Shown here: piece after piece, positions 1 through 7,246 of the stretch
Numbering within the stretch: position 1 is the stretch's first letter
How the letters are laid out: every line of letters starts with the position of its first letter
Assembly: GCA_964637445.1 (NCBI GenBank)
Contig: CAZWWS010000016.1
Coordinates: forward strand, 1-43,250
Length of the DNA: 43,250 nt
Source: M3 sp964637445
GTDB taxonomy: Bacteria; Bacteroidota; Bacteroidia; Bacteroidales; Muribaculaceae
Reading direction: 5' to 3'
Notes under the pieces: model-generated
Seen by the model: only the letters and a program-made list of their open reading frames with translations
Databases searched by the model: none
What the model was told of the DNA's origin: nothing
Position numbers and translations under genes: made by a program

Positions 1-339
1 TCAGCGTCCGAGCCATGCTATTTTGCCGCATTCAAGTTTTAGCGGACAGTAATATAAAATAATCGCTGTTTCTTCCGAAAAACACCCCCTTTTTTCCAAA
101 CACTTTATTTCTTCCGAAGAAATGCCAATAAATGTACAATTATAGCCAATAAATGTACAATTATAGGGTATAAATGCACAATTATAGGGTATTTCCTCCG
201 AAGAAATGCCAATAAATGCACAATTATAGGGTATATCTTCGGATTTCCTCCGAATAAATCCGAAGAAATAGGGTATAAATGTACAATTATAGCCAATAAA
301 TGTACAATTATAGGGTATTTCCTCCGAAGAAATAGCCAT
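1..339 (-). CDS. Possible repetitive heptapeptide ORF (may not be a real gene)
   Basis: A 112-residue open frame runs from an ATG at 339 to a TGA at 3-1. About its first 78 residues are the translation of the 21-nt array: each unit gives seven residues, of the types YNCTFIG/YNCAFIP and ISSEEIP. The last 35 residues are not repetitive and include four cysteines in the full ORF tail region. I do not recognise a family. Another frame on the same strand (105-452) is also open through the array, as expected whenever a stop-free unit has a length divisible by three, so openness alone is weak evidence of coding. No clear promoter or ribosome site precedes the ATG. It lies downstream of, and in the same direction as, the integrase. 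Noncoding repeat DNA or a structured RNA is at least as likely as a protein. Confidence 0.2.
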   Translation of the reverse strand: MAISSEEIPYNCTFIGYNCTFIPYFFGFIRRKSEDIPYNCAFIGISSEEIPYNCAFIPYNCTFIGYNCTFIGISSEEIKCLEKRGCFSEETAIILYYCPLKLECGKIAWLGR

Positions 340-378
340 AATTGTACAAAAAAGGGGTATTTCTTCGGATTTTTTCGG
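106..378. repeat. Thirteen-unit array with strict 21-nt periodicity, two interleaved unit types
   Basis: Units begin at 106, 127, 148, 169, 190, 211, 232, 253, 274, 295, 316, 337 and 358 with no slippage. Type A (127, 148, 169, 211, 274, 295, degenerate at 337) has the core ATAAATGTACAATTATAG with a T/C variant in TGTACA/TGCACA. Type B (106, 190, 316, and diverged at 232, 253, 358) carries the near-perfect palindrome TTTCTTCCGAAGAAA or the variant TTTCCTCCGAAGAAA. Units are joined by GGT or GCC/CC. The order is B A A A B A B' B' A A B A' B'. Twenty-one bases equal two B-DNA turns, so all units lie on one helical face; 21 is also divisible by three, so reading frames stay open. There are no long unique spacers, so it is not a CRISPR array. 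Function unknown; a protein-binding array or a structured RNA is possible. Confidence 0.85.
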
Positions 379-397
379 AATTCCTTTACTTTATTTC

Positions 398-455
398 GTA
401 TATATACTACGTATATATACTTCATAAAGTACGCGCGCACGTGCGTGCGCACGCG
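398..455. other. Palindromic alternating purine/pyrimidine block (Z-DNA or cruciform prone)
   Basis: The 10-bp palindrome GTATATATAC occurs twice (398-407 and 411-420), separated by TAC. Nine bases later, 429-455 is an uninterrupted 27-nt alternating purine/pyrimidine run rich in GC, containing two overlapping perfect palindromes: CGCACGTGCG (436-445) and GCGTGCGCACGC (443-454). An A/G-rich tract follows (roughly 455-540). No gene is supported between the array and the integrase stop at 603. Such DNA can extrude or adopt the Z form under supercoiling; a role as origin, transfer origin, promoter region or transcription barrier is inference. Confidence 0.7.
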
Positions 456-602
456 AGAGAAAAAATTAAATTTTCAAATATTTTTTTAGAGAAGAGAAGA
501 GGGGAGAGAAAAAGAAAAGTTCCGCCAAAAGAAAAGAGCAAGCCCACAAAGAGAAAACTCCTTGCAGGCTCACACATCATTTTCGCGGCCTCACGAAAAA
601 GG

Positions 603-2084
603 TCAGAAACCTTTGCCCTTCTGCCGTTGGTACACCACCGTTTGATTCTTGTCAAGATTTACGATCTTAAACATCACAATCGAACGATCAGGAATATCCC
701 CGGGCAACATCGTAACAAGCCGGGCGATAACCTCATCCACATTGTTGAACCCTACATCAGTCAGTTCTGCCACACTTCGCCCATTGTGGTAAGCTGCCGC
801 ATTCACCATATAGCGGTACGACAATCTGAAATGCATCTCCTCCTGCTTCTGTGCTCTCACAGAAGCCTTGCCCGAGAAAAAAATAAACTCGACAACCTTG
901 TCGTTCAGTTCCCACGCAGGGGAGTAGTCAATCTTGATATAGCCACGTGTTACCTTGTGTCCGCTGCTATGATTCATAGCAAACGCCACATCCGAAATAG
1001 AAGCCCTCACATCGTTCTGAGCCACCGTTCCCCAAGTATGACGGAACGTATAGACCGAATACCATTCCTCCTTAGGCAATCCCATAGCCTTGCATAGCTG
1101 CTTGATACCGCTGTTGACATTCGCATTAAAGCTGTCCGACGTCCCCGTACGCTGATAGAAATTAAACAAACGTTCATCATCACTCGTATCAAGGTACTTG
1201 TCAAACAGCGACCGGATCATTGCCGGAACACGCATTTCCATGTACGCACCATCCGCCCGGCTCCTACGAGTCTTGGCTCGCTGATAACGAATGATACCAT
1301 TCTCATAGTCCTTCTTCCGCAGATTATACAAATCCACCGTATTGATACCCGCCAAGCAAAGCACCATCATCGCAATATCACGCCCTAACTCCGTCAAAGG
1401 AAACTTCATCTTACTCTCCGGCAGAGGAAACGAGAAAAACTCCCGACACGCCTCCGGCGTGATAGCAAGCTTCTCCGCCGCGTCAGCCGCAGGGATTGCC
1501 ACCTTCACCCAAGGATTCGTCTTGATACGGATACACCCCCTATCATAGTCATTATACTCCAACTGAGCCGCCTTAAACACCTGCCGCATACAGATCGGGT
1601 ACATCTCCTTCGCCCTGTGCGTATTCTCCATCGACTTAATCCACCGATTCATCACATGAGAAGTCAGATGAGAAAACATAATACAATTCGTACCCATAAA
1701 CCGCTCCAAATGTTGCAGCGCAAGCGTATAGTTCCTTGCATTGCGCACCTGACCATTGTCAATCATCATCGGGATATGCACCTTTCGAGCATAGTCAGAA
1801 AAACAAATATCATCATTGCCATTCACAAGAAAGGCCACAACCTCCTTCACCGTCCAATGCTCGACATCCTTCCTGTTCAGTTGATCATTATACTCCAAGA
1901 TACGTTTCGTGCAATACTGCAACACAAACGGATCCTTAATCTCACCCGACTTAGTCAGTTCATGCTTCGTCACCATTTTGTCCGTCTTGATATACCCGAC
2001 ACACCTATGATGCGTAACACGAATGTACACCCGGTAAAAACCATCGGCTCGTGCCGTCCTTACCACCGCCTTAAAATTAGCCAT
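603..2084 (-). CDS. Tyrosine recombinase / integrase of a mobile element
   Basis: The 493-residue protein has the layout of Bacteroidetes phage-integrase family recombinases, which cut and rejoin DNA through a 3'-phosphotyrosine. The N-terminal third resembles an arm-binding plus SAM-like core-binding region. The catalytic domain follows: box I reads AGINTVDLYNL, with Asn where the first catalytic Arg is expected; then YTFRHTWGT, carrying the second catalytic Arg with Tyr for the usual first His; then NHSSGH followed by GYIKIDY, whose Tyr is the probable nucleophile. Absence of Arg I is known in IntDOT of CTnDOT, so the protein may still be active. About 100 residues extend past the nucleophile. 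Third codon positions look richer in G/C than in neighbouring core genes, consistent with transfer. The 5' end faces ppdK, so the element presumably lies on the low-coordinate side. Confidence 0.9.
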   Translation of the reverse strand: MANFKAVVRTARADGFYRVYIRVTHHRCVGYIKTDKMVTKHELTKSGEIKDPFVLQYCTKRILEYNDQLNRKDVEHWTVKEVVAFLVNGNDDICFSDYARKVHIPMMIDNGQVRNARNYTLALQHLERFMGTNCIMFSHLTSHVMNRWIKSMENTHRAKEMYPICMRQVFKAAQLEYNDYDRGCIRIKTNPWVKVAIPAADAAEKLAITPEACREFFSFPLPESKMKFPLTELGRDIAMMVLCLAGINTVDLYNLRKKDYENGIIRYQRAKTRRSRADGAYMEMRVPAMIRSLFDKYLDTSDDERLFNFYQRTGTSDSFNANVNSGIKQLCKAMGLPKEEWYSVYTFRHTWGTVAQNDVRASISDVAFAMNHSSGHKVTRGYIKIDYSPAWELNDKVVEFIFFSGKASVRAQKQEEMHFRLSYRYMVNAAAYHNGRSVAELTDVGFNNVDEVIARLVTMLPGDIPDRSIVMFKIVNLDKNQTVVYQRQKGKGF

Positions 2085-2210
2085 ATCACTCTGTTTTATA
2101 ATATAAATTCAATTCTTGCTCACTTATCCGTGTTCCCATGAGGAATACTTCAACAATTCATTTTCATCATCATTTCGTCATAACCCGCTGACATATACCC
2201 AAAAGCATTT

Positions 2211-2260
2211 GTAAACACGCCGTAAACACCGCCTTGAATTTCGTACTGCTTTTCGTAAAC
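2211..2260. repeat. Helically phased GTAAAC direct repeats upstream of the integrase
   Basis: GTAAACAC is at 2211-2218 and again at 2222-2229, and GTAAAC at 2255-2260. Start-to-start spacings are 11 and 33 bp, about one and three helical turns. They lie between the integrase start and the ppdK terminator, where arm-type recombinase sites or operator sites could be expected. That role is inferred from position. The rest of the gene-free stretch 2085-2384 holds an 8-bp inverted repeat (CATTCTGC 2271-2278 / GCAGAATG 2290-2297) and the terminator listed separately; I see no ORF in it. Confidence 0.45.
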
Positions 2261-2319
2261 AAAATCCGCTCATTCTGCTCATTTATCGTGCAGAATGCAC
2301 GTCCTTTTCCTCAAAACAA

Positions 2320-2358
2320 TAGGCGGTAAGCCATTGATAATGAAAAGCCTACCGCCTA
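2320..2358 (-). terminator. Transcription terminator downstream of ppdK
   Basis: TAGGCGGTA (2320-2328) and TACCGCCTA (2350-2358) form a perfect 9-bp stem, extendable by wobble pairs, around a loop of about 21 nt. On the minus strand it is followed by a short T-rich stretch. It sits just past the ppdK stop and fits a terminator for that gene. Confidence 0.6.
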
Positions 2359-2384
2359 AATCCCGTACAATCAGCCACTTACGA

Positions 2385-5099
2385 CTAATCCTCCAGCGTC
2401 GCCTGCGCCGCTGCTACACGAGCAATAGGAACGCGGAATGGAGAACAACTTACATAATTCATGCCAAGCTTCGCACAGAATTTAACTGAAGATGGTTCAC
2501 CACCATGTTCACCACAAATTCCGACTTTCAATTCCGGTTTTGTTGCACGACCTTTTTCTACACCCATACGAACAAGTTGACCAACGCCTTCTTGATCAAG
2601 CACTTCAAATGGATCTGTCTTGATTACGCCATTTTCCTTGTAGAACTTAAGGAACTTAGGAGCATCATCACGAGAGAAACCGAATGTCATCTGAGTCAAG
2701 TCGTTTGTTCCGAACGAGAAGAAATCGGCGACGGTCGCAATCTGGTCGGCAGTAAGAGCGGCACGAGGCACTTCAATCATTGTACCCACTTTGTAAGCTA
2801 CAGTTTCGCCCTTTTCTTCAAAGACTTTTGCTGCAGTCTTATTAATTACATCAGCTTGGTTTTGGATTTCTTTAAGAGATCCTACAAGAGGTATCATTAT
2901 TTCGGGATGCACATCAATGCCACGAGCTTTCACTGCAAGAGCAGCTTCGATAATGGCACGAGATTGCATTTCTGTAATTTCAGGATAAGTGATACCCAAA
3001 CGGCAACCACGATGACCGAGCATTGGGTTGAATTCTTCAAGACTATCAACCTTGGCCTTCACTTGTTCAAGAGTCAAGCCCATTTCTTCGGCAAGTTCTT
3101 TTTGTGTTGCGGTCTGATGAGGCACAAATTCGTGCAATGGCGGATCGAGAAGACGGATAGTAACGCCGAAGCCATCCATTGCCTCAAAAATACCTTCAAA
3201 GTCGCTACGTTGCATTGGGAGAAGTTTTGCAAGAGCAGCAACACGTCCCTCTACATCGCTTGCAAGAATCATTTCGCGAACAGCTTTGATACGATCACCT
3301 TCAAAAAACATATGCTCTGTACGACAGAGACCTATACCTTGCGCTCCAAAGTAGCGAGCTTGTTTTGCGTCGCGTGGAGAGTCGGCATTTGTGCGAACGA
3401 GAGTTTTCGTGAACTTCTCAGCAAGATTCATTATAGCTCCGAAATCACCTCCAAGTTCAGGATCGGTAGTAGGTACTTGACCATCGTATACATCACCGGT
3501 TGAGCCATTGAGAGAAATCCAATCACCTTCTTTATATACTTTTCCTCCCATTTCCACTGTCTTGGCTACATAATCAACCTTGATTTCACCGGCACCTGAC
3601 ACGCAACATTTACCCATACCACGAGCCACAACCGCTGCGTGAGATGTCATACCACCACGCATGGTCAAAATACCTTGAGCGACAGCCATACCACGGAGAT
3701 CTTCAGGAGATGTCTCTATACGAACAAGGACAACTTTTTTCTTACGCTCAGCCCATGCTTCAGCATCCTCAGCATCAAAAACCACCTGACCGGCAGCCGC
3801 TCCCGGAGAAGCAGGAAGACCTTTTGCTACAACTTTTGCACGTTTGAGAGCATCTTTATCGAATACCGGGTGGAGAAGTTCGTCCAACTTTTGCGGCTCC
3901 ATACGGAGTAGGGCAGTCTTCTCATCAATTTGACCGGCACGAAGCAAATCCATAGCAATCTTCACCATTGCAGCGCCGGTACGTTTGCCGTTTCGAGTCT
4001 GAAGCATCCAAAGTTTACCATCTTGAATGGTAAATTCCATATCTTGCATATCACGATAGTAGTCTTCAAGACGATTAGCAATAGCTATCAACTCTGCGGC
4101 ACAAGTAGGCATTGATTCTTCGAGTGAAGGATACTTGCTTGCACGTTCTTCCTCTGAAATTCCTTGAAGGGCAGCCCAACGACGAGAACCTTCAGTAGTA
4201 ATTTGCTGTGGAGTGCGAATACCCGCAACCACATCTTCGCCTTGTGCATTAATAAGATATTCGCCATTGAAAATATTTTCGCCAGTAGCTGCGTCACGGC
4301 TGAATGCCACACCGGTAGCGGAGTTATTACCCATATTACCATAAACCATGGCCTGTACATTGACTGCAGTACCCCATTCTTCAGGGATTTGGTTCATGCG
4401 ACGATACAATATTGCGCGCTCGTTCATCCAGCTATCAAATACGGCGCAAATACCACCCCAAAGTTGCTCCCATGCGCTATCGGGGAAATCTTTTCCGGTA
4501 AAATCTTTTACAGCAACTTTAAATAATTTGACAAGGTTTTTAAGATCTTCAACACCAAGCTCTGTATCAAGCTTAACACCCTTTTCTTCTTTTACCTTAT
4601 CCATGATTTCTTCAAATGGATCGATGTCAACTTTGCTCTTTGGCTTCATTCCAAGAACGACATCACCATACATTTGAACAAAACGACGATAGCTATCCCA
4701 AGCGAAACGTGGATTTCCGCTTTTCTCAGCCAATGATGCAACAGTCGCATCGTTCATGCCAAGATTAAGCACAGTATCCATCATACCGGGCATTGATGCA
4801 CGAGCGCCAGAACGAACCGAAACCAAAAGAGGATTTGTCGGATCATCAAATTTCTTACCGGTCAAAGCTTCTACATGAGCGATTGCAGCCTCAACATCCT
4901 TTTGTATTAGCGAAACGACCGCATCACGTCCTTGATTAGTGTATTCAGTACAAACTTCAGTTGTAATAGTAAATCCGGGGGGAACAGGCATTCCCAATAG
5001 ATTCATTTCGGCAAGATTAGCACCTTTACCTCCGAGAAGATTTCTCATCGAGGCATTTCCTTCGGCCTTACCATCACCGAATGTGTAAACTCTTTTCAT
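2385..5099 (-). CDS. ppdK: Pyruvate, phosphate dikinase
   Basis: The 904-residue protein has the normal length for PPDK, which reversibly interconverts pyruvate, ATP and phosphate with PEP, AMP and pyrophosphate in the cytosol. It opens with the nucleotide-binding domain (GGKGANLAEM near residue 23). The swivelling phosphohistidine domain carries GGMTSHAAVVARGMG, with the phosphorylated His near residue 487. The C-terminal PEP/pyruvate barrel has GIGLCRTEHMFF, HRGCRLGITYPEI, FSFGTNDLTQMTFG and ICGEHGGEP, with the catalytic Cys near 862. The start is MKRVYTFGDGKAEG, typical of the family. It is transcribed alone, away from rlmD, with a terminator at 2320-2358. In anaerobic Bacteroidales it links PEP and pyruvate in glycolysis/gluconeogenesis. 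Identification is secure. Confidence 0.98.
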   Translation of the reverse strand: MKRVYTFGDGKAEGNASMRNLLGGKGANLAEMNLLGMPVPPGFTITTEVCTEYTNQGRDAVVSLIQKDVEAAIAHVEALTGKKFDDPTNPLLVSVRSGARASMPGMMDTVLNLGMNDATVASLAEKSGNPRFAWDSYRRFVQMYGDVVLGMKPKSKVDIDPFEEIMDKVKEEKGVKLDTELGVEDLKNLVKLFKVAVKDFTGKDFPDSAWEQLWGGICAVFDSWMNERAILYRRMNQIPEEWGTAVNVQAMVYGNMGNNSATGVAFSRDAATGENIFNGEYLINAQGEDVVAGIRTPQQITTEGSRRWAALQGISEEERASKYPSLEESMPTCAAELIAIANRLEDYYRDMQDMEFTIQDGKLWMLQTRNGKRTGAAMVKIAMDLLRAGQIDEKTALLRMEPQKLDELLHPVFDKDALKRAKVVAKGLPASPGAAAGQVVFDAEDAEAWAERKKKVVLVRIETSPEDLRGMAVAQGILTMRGGMTSHAAVVARGMGKCCVSGAGEIKVDYVAKTVEMGGKVYKEGDWISLNGSTGDVYDGQVPTTDPELGGDFGAIMNLAEKFTKTLVRTNADSPRDAKQARYFGAQGIGLCRTEHMFFEGDRIKAVREMILASDVEGRVAALAKLLPMQRSDFEGIFEAMDGFGVTIRLLDPPLHEFVPHQTATQKELAEEMGLTLEQVKAKVDSLEEFNPMLGHRGCRLGITYPEITEMQSRAIIEAALAVKARGIDVHPEIMIPLVGSLKEIQNQADVINKTAAKVFEEKGETVAYKVGTMIEVPRAALTADQIATVADFFSFGTNDLTQMTFGFSRDDAPKFLKFYKENGVIKTDPFEVLDQEGVGQLVRMGVEKGRATKPELKVGICGEHGGEPSSVKFCAKLGMNYVSCSPFRVPIARVAAAQATLED

Positions 5100-5172
5100 T
5101 GGTTTTTAATATTAAAGTTAAAATTAGTAAATGAAGCTTTATGTAATATGTATTGCAGGAGAGATGCACTTG

Positions 5173-5180
5173 CAAAATTA
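5173..5180 (-). promoter_or_regulatory. Candidate -7 box for ppdK
   Basis: On the minus strand this reads TAATTTTG, matching the Bacteroidetes -7 consensus TAnnTTTG, about 75 nt before the ppdK ATG. No good -33 TTG was found at the usual distance. Confidence 0.45.
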
Positions 5181-5252
5181 GAAAACTAAACCGAAATATA
5201 AAATTTTTTCAAAAGATTTTGGTCGAATATGTGTATTTTTGTCATAAATGCG

Positions 5253-5260
5253 TAGCTTTG
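5253..5260 (+). promoter_or_regulatory. Candidate -7 box for the rlmD-type methyltransferase gene
   Basis: TAGCTTTG matches TAnnTTTG, 37 nt before the GTG start at 5298. A second match, TATTTTTG, lies at 5234-5241. No clear -33 element. Confidence 0.5.
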
Positions 5261-5297
5261 CACATAAAATACATGTTTAATAACAGAATTAATAATC

Positions 5298-6707
5298 GTG
5301 GCAAGAAAAAGAAAAGAACTCCCGCTGCTTTCTAATATTGAAATAGCAGATGTTGCTGCCGAGGGCAATAGCTTGGCAAAAGTTAATGACATGGTAGTGT
5401 TTGTCCCCTTTGGTGCACCTGGAGATATTGTTGATATACAACTCACAAAGAAAAAAAAGAATTATGCCGAAGGGCGCATTACTCAGATGATTTCGCCGTC
5501 ATCGATACGTGTCGCTCCTCGTTGCGAGCATTTTACAATTTGTGGAGGTTGTAGATGGCAACATCTTCCTTATGAGTTCCAATTGAAATGCAAGCAACAA
5601 CAAGTAAAAGATGCGTTGGAACGAATAGCAAAAATATCGATACCGGAAATATCTCCTATTATAGGTTCAGAGCACATTTGGGAATATCGTAACAAAATGG
5701 AATACACCTTTTCAAATAAGTGCTGGCTGACTTATGAGCAATTACAAAGTGGAGAAGAATTCTATGACAGGAATGCCGCCGGTTTTCATATTCCGGGAGC
5801 ATTTGACAAAGTATTGGACATCAATAAATGTCATCTTCAAGATGATTTCACAAATCGATTGCGCCTTTTCATAAAGGAGTTCGGTAAAAATAATGGATAT
5901 TCGTTTTACGACCTAAAGGCTCAACAAGGGTTACTTCGCACCTTAATGATTAGAATTTCGTCTACGGGAGAAATCATGGCTGTGATGGTATTTGGAGAGA
6001 ATGATGCGCAAAAGATTGATGAATTGTTAGCCGCAGTAAAAAACGAATTCCCGGAAATAACATCTCTTTTATACGTTATAAATTTGAAAGTAAATGACAC
6101 CATTGGTGATCAAGATATATATGTATATTCCGGGAAAGCGTACATTGATGAAGAGATGGAGGGGCTGAAATTTAGAGTCGGTCCAAAATCTTTTTATCAA
6201 ACGAATTCGCTCCAAGCATATACTCTTTACAAAGTAGCTCGTGAATTTGCCGAGCTATCAGGTGGCGAACTTGTATATGACTTATATACCGGAACTGGCA
6301 CAATTGCTAATTTTGTGGCACGGAATGCGTCAAAGGTTATTGGCATCGAATATGTTCCGGAAGCTATTGCAGACGCAAAAATAAATTCATCAATCAACAA
6401 TATAACCAACACTGATTTTTATGCCGGAGACATGAAAGATGTGCTGACCGACGAATTTATAGCCGTTCACGGACGACCGGATGTTATGATTGTCGACCCT
6501 CCTCGCGCCGGAATGCACGAAGATGTTGTTAATGTAATCTTAAATGCATCTCCTCATAGAATAGTATATGTAAGCTGCAATCCGGCCACACAAGCTCGCG
6601 ACCTCGCAATGTTAGATTGCAAATATCGAGTAGATGCTATTCAACCAGTTGATATGTTTCCGCATACTCAACACGTAGAAAACGTTGTCAAACTGACATT
6701 AAAGTAG
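5298..6707 (+). CDS. rlmD: 23S rRNA (uracil-5-)-methyltransferase, RlmD/RumA family
   Basis: The 469-residue protein has an N-terminal TRAM RNA-binding domain (about residues 1-60). An iron-sulfur cysteine set follows (CEHFTICGGC near residue 75, with a further Cys in DINKCHLQ). The C-terminal SAM-dependent methyltransferase domain has DLYTGTGTIANF for SAM, DPPRAG, the catalytic YVSCNPATQARD and MFPHTQHVENVV. The family methylates C5 of a specific uridine in 23S rRNA or tRNA; the exact target (U1939, U747 or tRNA U54) cannot be read from sequence, so the symbol is tentative. Translation starts at GTG (MARKRKELP), supported by the -7 box 37 nt upstream. Its stop is directly adjacent to the stop of the convergent CYTH gene. 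Confidence 0.93.
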   Translation: MARKRKELPLLSNIEIADVAAEGNSLAKVNDMVVFVPFGAPGDIVDIQLTKKKKNYAEGRITQMISPSSIRVAPRCEHFTICGGCRWQHLPYEFQLKCKQQQVKDALERIAKISIPEISPIIGSEHIWEYRNKMEYTFSNKCWLTYEQLQSGEEFYDRNAAGFHIPGAFDKVLDINKCHLQDDFTNRLRLFIKEFGKNNGYSFYDLKAQQGLLRTLMIRISSTGEIMAVMVFGENDAQKIDELLAAVKNEFPEITSLLYVINLKVNDTIGDQDIYVYSGKAYIDEEMEGLKFRVGPKSFYQTNSLQAYTLYKVAREFAELSGGELVYDLYTGTGTIANFVARNASKVIGIEYVPEAIADAKINSSINNITNTDFYAGDMKDVLTDEFIAVHGRPDVMIVDPPRAGMHEDVVNVILNASPHRIVYVSCNPATQARDLAMLDCKYRVDAIQPVDMFPHTQHVENVVKLTLK

Positions 6708-7160
6708 TTATTTGATCCCGACTAAAACCGAATTATAATACCTATTATCTCCCGATACCTCTCGACCTATAAATGGGGGCAGTGGATATTCTGAATCCGC
6801 TGTCTCCATTTCTATTTCGGCCAAAACGAGCCCTTGATGTACACCATGAAACTCGTCAATCTCCCATATTTGTCCATGATAGTTCACCAAATATCGTGTT
6901 TTATCTATAATATTTCCTTCGCATATTTCAAGCATATCCTTTGCATCAGAAAGCAGAATTGGATATTCCCATTCATCTCGAACAATACCGACATTTTGCC
7001 CTTTAATTGTCAAATATGCTTTATCGTCACGAATACGCACTCTTACCGTCGCTTCTCGACGAGTTGACAAATATCCCTGGATGATATGTGATGAGCCATA
7101 AGCCATTTCCTTATATTGTTCATTTATCACCAGATATTTTCGTTCAATTTCTTTTGCCAT
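6708..7160 (-). CDS. CYTH domain protein (triphosphate tunnel metalloenzyme)
   Basis: The 150-residue protein begins with EIERKYLV, the ExExK signature of the CYTH/TTM superfamily. It continues with alternating basic and acidic strands (TVRVRIRDDKAYLTIKG, WEIDEFHG, LAEIEME) that line the tunnel binding triphosphate and divalent metal. Small bacterial members hydrolyse inorganic tripolyphosphate or similar organic triphosphates; the substrate here is not determined. Length fits a stand-alone CYTH domain without CHAD. It converges on rlmD with no intergenic base, and its promoter side faces the DUF5686 gene. Confidence 0.9.
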   Translation of the reverse strand: MAKEIERKYLVINEQYKEMAYGSSHIIQGYLSTRREATVRVRIRDDKAYLTIKGQNVGIVRDEWEYPILLSDAKDMLEICEGNIIDKTRYLVNYHGQIWEIDEFHGVHQGLVLAEIEMETADSEYPLPPFIGREVSGDNRYYNSVLVGIK

Positions 7161-7190
7161 TTTTACTTATATATATTCATATTTAATCGT

Positions 7191-7206
7191 TACCTTTGCA
7201 AAGATA
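7191..7206. promoter_or_regulatory. Abutting head-to-head -7 boxes for the CYTH and DUF5686 genes
   Basis: Plus strand 7191-7198 is TACCTTTG, and minus strand 7206-7199 is TATCTTTG. The two TAnnTTTG boxes touch back to back. The plus box serves the DUF5686 gene (ATG 7247) and the minus box the CYTH gene (ATG 7160). Neither has an obvious -33 TTG at 19-20 nt. Confidence 0.55.
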
Positions 7207-7246
7207 ATTAATTATGACAAATTTCTAAGGCAAGATTTCAATTTCA

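Noticed and set aside
106..378. CRISPR-like array
   Set aside because: Units are contiguous with only 2-3 nt joints, two unit types alternate, there are no unique 30-nt spacers and no cas genes nearby.
342..1097. Plus-strand open frame of 251 codons over the array flank and integrase 3' end
   Set aside because: Most of it is antisense to the integrase, and its start lies in low-complexity DNA; it has no family resemblance.
1617..2141. Plus-strand open frame of 174 codons
   Set aside because: Antisense to the integrase N-terminal coding region, His/Ile-rich without motif, no promoter box.
2505..3503. Long plus-strand open frame (332 codons)
   Set aside because: Entirely antisense to the well-conserved ppdK gene; the protein is compositionally unnatural.
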